Below, one piece after another: positions 1 through 7,454 of a stretch of 64,000 nucleotides of DNA. Both the position numbers and the translations under genes were made by a program. Source of the stretch: Nocardia sp. alder85J (GTDB taxonomy: Bacteria > Actinomycetota > Actinomycetes > Mycobacteriales > Mycobacteriaceae); contig NZ_JAIUCZ020000004.1 of NCBI RefSeq assembly GCF_020176955.2, positions 310,001 through 374,000 on the forward strand. The letters run 5' to 3'. How positions within the stretch are numbered: the first letter of the stretch is position 1; every line of letters starts with the position of its first letter. The notes under the pieces were generated by a model. The model did no database searches and was not told the DNA's origin. It was given only the letters and a program-made list of their open reading frames with translations.

Positions 1-4
1 CTGT

Positions 5-10
5 GGAGGA
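5..10 (+). promoter_or_regulatory. Ribosome binding site deciding the frr start
   Basis: GGAGGA lies seven bases before the GTG at 18. The upstream in-frame GTG at 3 overlaps this site and would add five residues not seen in the usual N-terminus of the family, so translation most likely starts at 18. Confidence 0.8.
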
Positions 11-17
11 TACGGTC

Positions 18-575
18 GTGATTGAAGAAGCACTCTTCGACGCCGAGGAGAAGATGGAGAAGGCCGTCTCGGTGGCGAAGGACGACCTCGGTTCCATTCG
101 GACCGGTCGCGCGAATCCGGGCATGTTCTCCAGGGTCGTCGTCGACTATTACGGGTCGCCGACACCGGTCACCCAGATGTCCAGCATCACGGTGCCGGAG
201 CCGCGGATGGTCGTCATCAAGCCGTACGAGCAGGGCCAGTTGCATGCGATCGAGACCGCGATCCGCAATTCGGACCTGGGTGTCAACCCCACCAACGACG
301 GCAACATCATCCGTGTGGTGATCCCGCAGCTGACCGAGGAGCGTCGCCGCGAGATGGTCAAGGTCGCCAAGTCCAAGGGCGAGGACGCCAAGATCTCCAT
401 CCGCAACGTCCGCCGCAAGGCGATGGACGAGCTCGGCCGCATCCAGAAGGACGGCGAGGCCGGTGAGGACGAGGTCGGCCGCGCCGAGAAGGAATTGGAC
501 AAAACGACCGCCAAGTACGTCGCCCACGTCGACGACTTGGTGAAGCACAAGGAATCGGAACTGCTCGAGGTCTGA
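18..575 (+). CDS. frr: Ribosome recycling factor
   Basis: RRF acts with EF-G to split post-termination 70S ribosomes in the cytosol. The 185-residue product has the normal family length. It begins MIEEALFDAEEKMEKA and contains the conserved blocks SIRTGRANPGMF, VVIKPYE, NPTNDGN and IPQLTEERRRE, and ends in a basic/acidic helix (DELGRIQKDGEAGEDEVGRAE) typical of actinobacterial RRF. The GTG start at 18 is preceded by GGAGGA. It precedes cdsA by 39 bases; in many bacteria pyrH-frr-cdsA are adjacent, and pyrH would lie just left of the window. Confidence 0.97.
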   Translation: MIEEALFDAEEKMEKAVSVAKDDLGSIRTGRANPGMFSRVVVDYYGSPTPVTQMSSITVPEPRMVVIKPYEQGQLHAIETAIRNSDLGVNPTNDGNIIRVVIPQLTEERRREMVKVAKSKGEDAKISIRNVRRKAMDELGRIQKDGEAGEDEVGRAEKELDKTTAKYVAHVDDLVKHKESELLEV

Positions 576-614
576 TCCGGGTACACCGGGAGGGCCGGGG
601 GGCCGCAGGACGAA

Positions 615-1553
615 ATGGACGACAGGGTGAGCGACGGGACAATCGTGGCCGATGAAGCCGCGGCCGGTCAGCCGGCAGCCGAGACGACCGGAGACGACAC
701 CGTAGTGGGCGCCGCGGCACCCGCCGGGCCGCCGACCTCACGTGCCGGACGCAACTTACCCGCCGCCCTGGGTGTGGGTTTCACGCTGGGCCTGTCGCTG
801 ATCGCGATCCTGCTGTGGGTGCCCCGCGTGCTCGTGGGCGTGGTCGCCGTCGCCATCGCTGTCGCCACCTGGGAGGTCGCGAAGCGGCTGCGGGAGGCGG
901 ACGTGCTCGTGCCGCGCATCCCGTTGCTCGTCGGAGGGCAGGCGATCATCTGGCTGGCCTGGCCGTACGGCCCGCAGGGGGTGGCGGGGGCGTTCGGGGC
1001 CACCGCGCTGGTGTGCATGGCATGGCGGCTGTTCGATCACGGTCTGGCCGCGACCCCGCGGAACTTCCTGCGCGACACCGCGATCGCGGTGTTCGTGGTC
1101 TCCTGGATCCCGTTGCTGGCGTCGTTCGCGGTGCTGTTGTTGTCGGAGCCGCGCGGTAATCTGCGCGTACTGACGTTCATGATCCTGGTGGTGTGTTCCG
1201 ACGTCGGTGGTTACGTCGCGGGCGTGCTGTTCGGCCGGCATCCGATGGTGCCCGCGATCAGTCCGAAGAAGTCCTGGGAGGGCTTCGGCGGTTCCCTGGT
1301 GTTCTGCGTGATCGGCGGCCTGCTGACCGTGACACTGCTGTTGCAGGCCAACTCCTGGGTGGGCGTGGTGCTGGGGGTGGCCGTGGTGCTCGTCGCCACC
1401 TGTGGCGACCTGATCGAGTCGCAGATCAAACGAGAACTGGGCATCAAGGACATGGGCACGCTGCTGCCCGGCCACGGCGGCATCATGGACCGCCTGGATT
1501 CGATGCTGCCCTCGGCGTTCGTCGCCTGGCTGGTGTTCACCGCCCTGCTGTGA
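615..1553 (+). CDS. cdsA: Phosphatidate cytidylyltransferase (CDP-diglyceride synthase)
   Basis: Converts phosphatidate and CTP to CDP-diacylglycerol, the precursor of phosphatidylinositol, cardiolipin and phosphatidylethanolamine, in the membrane. The 312-residue protein has a hydrophilic Ala/Pro-rich N-terminus of about 50 residues, then multiple hydrophobic helices. The family signature is near the C-terminus (GDLIESQIKRELGIKDMG, then LPGHGGIMDRLDS). A GTG at 627 is an alternative start within the same low-complexity N-terminus. It sits directly after frr. Confidence 0.95.
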   Translation: MDDRVSDGTIVADEAAAGQPAAETTGDDTVVGAAAPAGPPTSRAGRNLPAALGVGFTLGLSLIAILLWVPRVLVGVVAVAIAVATWEVAKRLREADVLVPRIPLLVGGQAIIWLAWPYGPQGVAGAFGATALVCMAWRLFDHGLAATPRNFLRDTAIAVFVVSWIPLLASFAVLLLSEPRGNLRVLTFMILVVCSDVGGYVAGVLFGRHPMVPAISPKKSWEGFGGSLVFCVIGGLLTVTLLLQANSWVGVVLGVAVVLVATCGDLIESQIKRELGIKDMGTLLPGHGGIMDRLDSMLPSAFVAWLVFTALL

Positions 1554-1685
1554 ATCCGCGGTCCCAGCTGTGAACGCGGCCCGGATCTCTCGCCGAACTC
1601 GACGGTGATCGTGAGCAACTCTCGAGGTAGCGGATATCTGATTGATGCCGGTCCCCAGCCCATTCATCGATCAGGAGGAAATCCG

Positions 1686-1907
1686 ATGCGACGGTTGATG
1701 ATTGCCGCGGCTGTGGCGGCAATCGGTGTGGTTCCGGTGGTGGCTGCCGGGTCGGCGGCGGCAGCGGCCCATCCGGCACCGCAGAAGTGCACGTCCGACG
1801 TGGCTCCCATCGATTGCCATTCTCCGCACGGGCACAATCCGCAGGACGGTTCGTTCAGCGGTGGAAACGGGACCGGTAACGGGTCGGTGTCGACGCCGGA
1901 GGCCTGA
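1686..1907 (+). CDS. Small secreted protein of unknown function
   Basis: The 73-residue product starts MRRLMIAAAVAAIGVVPVV and has an Ala-rich signal peptide ending near AAAAAHP. The mature part is short, with two cysteines (QKC, DCHS), a His-rich bit and a Gly/Asn/Ser tail. An excellent AGGAGGAA site at 1673-1680 decides this start; longer in-frame starts upstream ignore it. No family is recognised. The two cysteines could form a disulfide outside the cell. It ends against a strong hairpin at 1914-1944. Confidence 0.75.
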   Translation: MRRLMIAAAVAAIGVVPVVAAGSAAAAAHPAPQKCTSDVAPIDCHSPHGHNPQDGSFSGGNGTGNGSVSTPEA

Positions 1908-1913
1908 GCGGAG

Positions 1914-1944
1914 CCGGTGCGGAGCGATCGTCGCTCCGCACCGG
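1914..1944. terminator. Bidirectional intrinsic-type hairpin between convergent genes
   Basis: A perfect 14-base inverted repeat (CCGGTGCGGAGCGA and its complement) with a three-base loop sits between the secreted-protein gene and the convergent LapA-like gene. There is no T tract, as is common in high-GC actinobacteria. Confidence 0.8.
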
Positions 1945-1946
1945 GA

Positions 1947-2357
1947 TCAGCCCTTCTTGACCACCCGGCGCAACTGCATGATGCGCCAGCCGGACACCAG
2001 CCCCATCACCAGCGCTCCCGCGATCCCCGAGAGCAGGATCGTGACGCCCAGCGGCATGGTCAGCGTCCAGAAGAACAGGGTGATCTGGGCCTTGGCCGGA
2101 TTCTGCAGGATGAAGATCAGCAGCAGCACCCCGACGACGGCGGCCGCGATCAGCGCGGTCCAGGTGAAGCCGACCCGGCTGGTGAGATTGGGTGGGGTGG
2201 TGCCCAGGTCGGCCGGTGGCCGGGTGGTGGTGGTCACCGGGGCGGTATCGGTCGCCGGGGCGGGCGCGGTGGTGGCGGCGGGTGTGGCCTCCGGCGCCGG
2301 GGTGCTGGGTGCGTCGCCGGGGACCGGATCCGGTCCGGACGCGGCATTGCTGGTCAT
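1947..2357 (-). CDS. LapA (DUF1049)-like membrane protein
   Basis: The product (about 136 residues from the chosen ATG) has a disordered Pro/Ala/Thr-rich N-terminal half, then two transmembrane segments (TWTALIAAAVVGVLLLIFIL and a second from about PLGVTILLSGIAGALVMGL) separated by QNPAKAQITLFFW. It ends in a basic tail RRVVKKG. That arrangement, including the QN residues after the first helix and the short F-W loop, fits the DUF1049/LapA family. Function in actinobacteria is unknown. A start 17 codons upstream is also open; neither has a clear ribosome binding site. Confidence 0.75.
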   Translation of the reverse strand: MTSNAASGPDPVPGDAPSTPAPEATPAATTAPAPATDTAPVTTTTRPPADLGTTPPNLTSRVGFTWTALIAAAVVGVLLLIFILQNPAKAQITLFFWTLTMPLGVTILLSGIAGALVMGLVSGWRIMQLRRVVKKG

Positions 2358-2431
2358 ATCCGGGGGGTACCGCGCGGCGCGGGTTCCATGCATACGTCCA
2401 CGAAACATCCCGCGCCCCGGCGTTTCCCGGC

Positions 2432-3331
2432 TCAGTCCGCGACGAAGTCCCCGATCAGCGCCGCCAACTGGATCGGCCGGTCACCCTGGATCGAATGCCC
2501 GGCCCCGTCGACGACCACGACCCGGGCCCGCGGCTGCCGCCGCCGCAACTCCGCCACGTCCGCATCGTCGACCACCGGCGACAGTTCGCCCCGGACCAGC
2601 AGCAGCGGCGCCGGGATCGCGGCCACGTCCTCCCACATCGGCCCGAAATCCATCGAACCGTCCGCAGTGGGCCGCAGTCGGTCGTAACGCCATTCCCAGC
2701 GTCCGTCGGCGCGCTCCCGCGCGTTGTGCAGCACCCCGCGCCGCAGCGAGCGCACCGACCGGGTGGGATTGTGCGTCACCGTGCGATCCAGGATCTGGTC
2801 CAGAGAGTCGAAATCCGCGGGCCCGTTCACGAAGGCGGCGATGGCCGCGGTCTTGCCGGGATGATCGCCGGTGCCCGGCGTGACATCGACGACGACCAGC
2901 CGCCGCACCAGAGCCGGATGCGCCGCCGCCAGCCGGATCGAGGTCAGGCCACCCAGCGACATGCCCACGACCGCGTCGGCGCGCGGCGCAAGTTTCTCGA
3001 TGACGACCGCGACCGCCTCGGCCATCCGCTGCGGAGTGTACAGATGATCGTCCCACCAGTCGGAATGCCCGTGCCCGGGCAGATCCACCGCGATCAACGG
3101 CCGGTCCAGCGCCAGCGCGACGGTGTCCCAGGTGTGCGCGTTCTGCGCGCCGCCGTGCAACAGCACCAGTTCCGGTTCGCCGTCACCCCAGCGCAGCCCG
3201 CTGACCCGCCGCCCGTCCCCGATATCGACCGAGAACCGGCTCACCTGCGGCGGTCCGGTCCAGGCCAGGCCCGCCTCCTCCGCGTTCTCGGCGAACAACC
3301 CGAATTCGTCGTAGTCCGAATAGTCCGACAT
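2432..3331 (-). CDS. Alpha/beta-fold hydrolase
   Basis: A 299-residue hydrolase. An oxyanion-hole HGG occurs in LVLLHGGAQNAHTWD, the nucleophile elbow is GMSLGG (Ser in VVGMSLGGLTS), and the catalytic His is in DGAGHSIQGDRP near the C-terminus. An acid residue after strand 6 or 7 (SPVVDDADVAELR) is plausible. No signal peptide is visible, so it is probably cytosolic. Substrate cannot be told. The start chosen (MSDYSDYDEF) avoids a long basic out-of-character extension that would run into the divergent rlmN. Confidence 0.85.
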   Translation of the reverse strand: MSDYSDYDEFGLFAENAEEAGLAWTGPPQVSRFSVDIGDGRRVSGLRWGDGEPELVLLHGGAQNAHTWDTVALALDRPLIAVDLPGHGHSDWWDDHLYTPQRMAEAVAVVIEKLAPRADAVVGMSLGGLTSIRLAAAHPALVRRLVVVDVTPGTGDHPGKTAAIAAFVNGPADFDSLDQILDRTVTHNPTRSVRSLRRGVLHNARERADGRWEWRYDRLRPTADGSMDFGPMWEDVAAIPAPLLLVRGELSPVVDDADVAELRRRQPRARVVVVDGAGHSIQGDRPIQLAALIGDFVAD

Positions 3332-3434
3332 TCTCGCGAGTATGCCGTGCCGCCACCCTCGCGCGCACCCCCACCCACGCTCCGACCGGCCCGGACGCCA
3401 CCACCGAACCCCAGGATGGGACACTGGAACGGTT

Positions 3435-4544
3435 ATGAGCATCCCCCTGCCGCTCGTCTTCGATGCCCCGCGCCGTGGCATGCCCCCGCGGCATCTCGCC
3501 GACCTCGACTCCGACGAGCGACGCAAGGCCGTCGAAGACCTCGGCCTCCCCAAATTCCGGGCCGACCAGATCGCCCGCCAGTACTACGGCCGCCTCCAGT
3601 CCGACCCGGAGGCGATGACCGACCTACCGGCCCCCGTGCGCGCCAAGGTGGGCGAGGCCCTGTTCCCGCCCCTGCTGACCGAGGTCCGCCACGTGGTCTG
3701 CGACGCCGGCACCACCCGCAAAACCCTGTGGCGCGCCGGCGACGGCACCCTCCTCGAGTCGGTCCTGATGCGCTACCCCGACCGCAACACCCTGTGCATC
3801 TCCAGCCAAGCAGGCTGCGGCATGGCCTGCCCCTTCTGCGCGACCGGCCAAGGCGGCCTGAACCGCAACCTCTCCACCGCCGAAATCGTCGACCAGGTCC
3901 GCGCTGCCGCCGCCGCACTCCGAGACGGCGAGGTGGCAGGCGGCCCCGGCCGCCTGTCCAACATCGTCTTCATGGGCATGGGTGAGCCGCTGGCGAACTA
4001 CAAGCGTGTGGTGAATGCCGTCCGCCGCATCATCTCCCCGGCCCCCGACGGCCTGGGCATCTCCCAGCGCAACGTGGTCGTCTCCACGGTCGGCCTGGCA
4101 CCCGCGATCCGCAAGCTCGCCGACGAGGGCCTGTCGGTGACTCTCGCTGTGTCCCTGCACACTCCGGACGACGAGTTGCGAGACACGTTGGTGCCGGTCA
4201 ACAATCGCTGGCCGGTGTCCGAAGTCCTCGACGCCGCACAGTATTACGCGGACAAGACCGGCCGCCGCATCTCGGTCGAGTACGCCCTGATCCGCGACAT
4301 CAACGATCAGCCGTGGCGTGCGGACATGCTGGGCGCGAAGCTGCACAAGGCTCTCGGCTCCCGAGTTCACGTGAACCTGATCCCCTTGAACCCCACCCCG
4401 GGTAGCGAGTGGGACGCGTCCCCGAAACCTGTTGAGCGGGAGTTCGTTCGGCGCGTCGAGGCGCAGGGGGTGCCGTGCACGGTTCGTGACACCCGCGGCC
4501 AGGAGATCGCTGCTGCCTGCGGTCAACTCGCCGCCGAGGGCTGA
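3435..4544 (+). CDS. rlmN: 23S rRNA (A2503-C2)/tRNA (A37-C2) methyltransferase, radical SAM
   Basis: Methylates C2 of A2503 in 23S rRNA and of A37 in some tRNAs by a radical-SAM, methyl-cysteine mechanism. The 369-residue product has the 4Fe-4S motif CGMACPFC (Cys 128, 132, 135), a SAM-binding GGMGEP-type stretch (FMGMGEPLANY), and the two mechanistic cysteines: Cys121 in CISSQAGC and Cys362 in AACGQL near the C-terminus. ATG 3435 gives the usual MSIPLPLVFD start; the 31-residue extension upstream is low-complexity. It marks the left border of the low-GC island that follows. Confidence 0.95.
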   Translation: MSIPLPLVFDAPRRGMPPRHLADLDSDERRKAVEDLGLPKFRADQIARQYYGRLQSDPEAMTDLPAPVRAKVGEALFPPLLTEVRHVVCDAGTTRKTLWRAGDGTLLESVLMRYPDRNTLCISSQAGCGMACPFCATGQGGLNRNLSTAEIVDQVRAAAAALRDGEVAGGPGRLSNIVFMGMGEPLANYKRVVNAVRRIISPAPDGLGISQRNVVVSTVGLAPAIRKLADEGLSVTLAVSLHTPDDELRDTLVPVNNRWPVSEVLDAAQYYADKTGRRISVEYALIRDINDQPWRADMLGAKLHKALGSRVHVNLIPLNPTPGSEWDASPKPVEREFVRRVEAQGVPCTVRDTRGQEIAAACGQLAAEG

Positions 4545-4602
4545 TAGGTCGAAGGTTGCCAGAGCCTCGGCGTTGGACAGCAACCGGACCGTGGCACGAG
4601 TC

Positions 4603-7380
4603 TCAGCCGATCAGTGCGGCCAGTTCGGTGCGGAGGCGGTCGAGTTCTGCACTCCCGGTCGTGGGGAAGCGCAGGATCGGAATATTGTAGGTGGCGCAGA
4701 CGGCGTTTTTGATGGCATCGAGTTCGAGTTGGCGCGGGTCGTTTTCGTGGTAGTCGAAGCCGTCGACCTCGATCACGCACAGCCGTTGCTTGGTGATGTG
4801 GTTGTAGAGGTCGAAATCCACTGAGGCAGATCGGGATCGCGTGAATTGGAGCTGCCGTCGGTCGAGGCGGTCGGTGTCAGGCAGGAGATGTCTGATGTGG
4901 ACCTGCTCGTTGTACCAGAAGCCCTGGAAGTCGGGTTCGCTCAGGACCATTTCCAGGGCGGCTCGCATGATGTTCTCCGAGGGATGTTTCGACTCGTGTC
5001 GGATGTGGTTCGCGAGTGTGGACAGCACGGCTGAATAGTCTTTATACAGCAGGTCGAAGATTGACACGACGGGGCTGTCGAAGAACTCTTTGTCCGGAAA
5101 CTGATAGCGGATGTAGCCGATTAGATCGCGCAGGTTTCGACTCTTCGGCTGCAGATCGTGGTGGGTGACCAGGATGAAGCGTTTCCGAGCTCGGGATACA
5201 GCCACATTGATCAGTTCCGGGGAATCGGCGAATTTCAGCGCTTTCTCTATGTCGGGTCTACTGTCCAGCACCGTCGTCATGATGATTGCCGTTTTCTCCC
5301 GGCCCTGAAATTTGTGTACGGTGTCGGATTCGATACTGGAGGTCAGTGCATCGGTAACCCGGTTCGCCTGCGGCCGGTACGGAGTAGTAACGCCGACCTG
5401 GTCGTCTGGAAATTCGGCGCAGTACCGCGGCAGCACATCCCGGCGAATGATATCGATCTCGCGTTGGTTGATCCGCCCGCCGCGCTTGCCAGTTCTTTCG
5501 TCGAGCCAGCGCATGTGGTCACCCGGTGGCGTGCGGACAACAATCATGGACTGGTAGCCTGGGGTACGGCGCGTGAATGGAATGAGGTCGTCCCGGTAAA
5601 ATTTTTGGTTACAGAAGCCGATGATAGTGGGATCGGAGCGATAGTGTTCGCGCAGCAGGACCCTCGGCAGTGAGGTACCGTAAATGTCGATCAGTGATGA
5701 GAGGATGCTCTGCTGCTGATAGTCGTACGCGGGATCTGGGGCGGGTCCGGTGACGGATTCCGGAATATTCACAACGGGCTGCAGCTGTCGGAGATCGCCG
5801 ACTACGATCAGGTTTCGACAGTGGGCCAGCGCCACAACGGCGGCGACCAAGTCTACCTGCGATGCCTCGTCTATGATGAGGTAGTCGACGAGTTGTCCTG
5901 TACCGATACTATTTTCGAGGGAGTGGCAGGTACTCAGGATGACAGGATAGTCGTAGGTGAAGTGCTGCCAATCTCGTCGATATCCGAAGTCGTACAACCG
6001 CGGGGGGCGTCCCGCGTAGCGTTGACGCAGGCTTTCGGTGAGCCAGGACACCGAGAGTTGCTGCTGCTGGGCGGCGAGATCGCTGAATTTGGATCCCTCC
6101 AATGATTTTTGTGCCCGTTCGATCTTGCGTTGGAGTTCGGCGATCTTCGCGTCGTAGTAGAGCTGATGCAGCCGGAACACGACATCGATATCCTGGGCGT
6201 CGGCATGGCGCATGGAACGATATCTGAAGTATTTGCTGATCCGGTTCACCAAGCCCGCGATTCCGGTGGCCCGCGCCAGTTCCGGATCAGTGTCGGCGAT
6301 GAAGGCGAGAATCTTGGCCGGCCGCCACCGCAGTACTGGTAGTTGCTCGTGGTCGGGCAGTTCATGCCGCTCCAAGTAAGCGCGGAAGTGCACGCGTTCC
6401 AGTTCGTAGGCGGCGTGCTCGATATGTAGGTCCGCGAGATCACGTTCGATTTCGCGCAGCCGCAGCAGACGCTGATCCAGGGCGGCCATTTCCTCTGGGC
6501 TGGGCACGGGCGCCGATACGGCCGAGCCCAACTGCTGGACGACCAGATTTCGCGTAGCCTGCTCCACGAAGAACTTTTCTTTCTTCTCTTTTTTGCCGAG
6601 ATTCGCAGTGACATAACCGAAACCGGCCTTGACCAATTTGGTGTGCACGTTGTCCACGGCCGGATTGCTCGATGAAACGACCACCACCGTCTTGGATGGA
6701 TCGACGATTATATTGGCGATCAGATTGAGGATCGTCTGTGTCTTGCCCGTGCCGGGCGGGCCGTCGATCACCGAAATCGGGTGGCGCAGGCAATTATCGA
6801 TGGCCGCGCGTTGGCTGAGATTCGTGTCGAAGGGGTACAGCGGCGGCGACGCCGGACGCTTGACCTGCTCGATCGGGGTTCGATGGAGATAGCGATGGAG
6901 CGCACTGTCCGGGTGCACGAGCAACGGCCGCTCATGTGCCTCCCGGAGCGTCTTTCCTTCCTCCGGGAGCCGCGCGGCGACTGCGCGCAAATAGGCCAGT
7001 AACTGATCGGCCTGTGGATGGTATGCGTCGACGCGGATGATCTTTATTCGGTCGCCGCGGTATGCCGAGAAGGGGTGCATTTCGCCGGGGAAGATATGCC
7101 ACCAATCCTGCCCGCCTCCTTGGAATCGGTAGGCTGCGGTCGCTCCGTCGCGGGGTCTGCCATCGACCAGGATGCGCTGGTGCGGACCGAGGAGTACGGC
7201 CTGCGGATGCTGTAATACGAGGGTTCGTTGCTGCCCATAGGGAAAGGTTCCGCCAGCGTGAAAGGTGATGTGAGTGCGATCAGCCGCAGGTCGCACCGCC
7301 GCCACTTCTGCGGTGCGATTCTGGAACGGCTCGTTCGCTGATTTCCGAATCAGCACTGCCAGCTGAGTTGGATCGACCAT
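4603..7380 (-). CDS. SF1 helicase with C-terminal restriction-type nuclease domain
   Basis: A 925-residue predicted nucleic-acid translocase/nuclease. Residues 200-760 form a UPF1/Dna2-like superfamily 1 helicase: Walker A GPPGTGKT (207-214), motif Ia around SSSNPAVDNV, Walker B DEAS (504-507), VVGDLRQLQPV (motif III), TVHKFQGRE (688-695) and VAVSRARKR (726-734). A coiled insert occupies 300-430. The C-terminal ~100 residues look like a PD-(D/E)XK nuclease of the Vsr/DUF2726 kind (VDFDLYN at 854-860, IEVDGF at 870-875, then an Ile-rich strand). The ATG is preceded by AGGGG. It is the last gene of the vWA-PP2C-kinase operon, 74 bases after the kinase, and is visibly AT-richer than rlmN. Confidence 0.85.
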   Translation of the reverse strand: MVDPTQLAVLIRKSANEPFQNRTAEVAAVRPAADRTHITFHAGGTFPYGQQRTLVLQHPQAVLLGPHQRILVDGRPRDGATAAYRFQGGGQDWWHIFPGEMHPFSAYRGDRIKIIRVDAYHPQADQLLAYLRAVAARLPEEGKTLREAHERPLLVHPDSALHRYLHRTPIEQVKRPASPPLYPFDTNLSQRAAIDNCLRHPISVIDGPPGTGKTQTILNLIANIIVDPSKTVVVVSSSNPAVDNVHTKLVKAGFGYVTANLGKKEKKEKFFVEQATRNLVVQQLGSAVSAPVPSPEEMAALDQRLLRLREIERDLADLHIEHAAYELERVHFRAYLERHELPDHEQLPVLRWRPAKILAFIADTDPELARATGIAGLVNRISKYFRYRSMRHADAQDIDVVFRLHQLYYDAKIAELQRKIERAQKSLEGSKFSDLAAQQQQLSVSWLTESLRQRYAGRPPRLYDFGYRRDWQHFTYDYPVILSTCHSLENSIGTGQLVDYLIIDEASQVDLVAAVVALAHCRNLIVVGDLRQLQPVVNIPESVTGPAPDPAYDYQQQSILSSLIDIYGTSLPRVLLREHYRSDPTIIGFCNQKFYRDDLIPFTRRTPGYQSMIVVRTPPGDHMRWLDERTGKRGGRINQREIDIIRRDVLPRYCAEFPDDQVGVTTPYRPQANRVTDALTSSIESDTVHKFQGREKTAIIMTTVLDSRPDIEKALKFADSPELINVAVSRARKRFILVTHHDLQPKSRNLRDLIGYIRYQFPDKEFFDSPVVSIFDLLYKDYSAVLSTLANHIRHESKHPSENIMRAALEMVLSEPDFQGFWYNEQVHIRHLLPDTDRLDRRQLQFTRSRSASVDFDLYNHITKQRLCVIEVDGFDYHENDPRQLELDAIKNAVCATYNIPILRFPTTGSAELDRLRTELAALIG

Positions 7381-7454
7381 CGGTGACCCCTGTCGCTTTC
7401 CGGTTCAGTAGAGTTGTGATGCGGGGGTTTATTGTGTCGCAGTATTTCTGATGC

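Noticed and set aside
756..1667. Long minus-strand frame opposite cdsA
   Set aside because: His/Gln/Arg-rich shadow with no motif; cdsA is unambiguous on the plus strand.
3342..3434. Longer N-terminus for rlmN
   Set aside because: The added 31 residues are low-complexity Arg/His/Pro and absent from the family; the start at 3435 matches the expected N-terminus.
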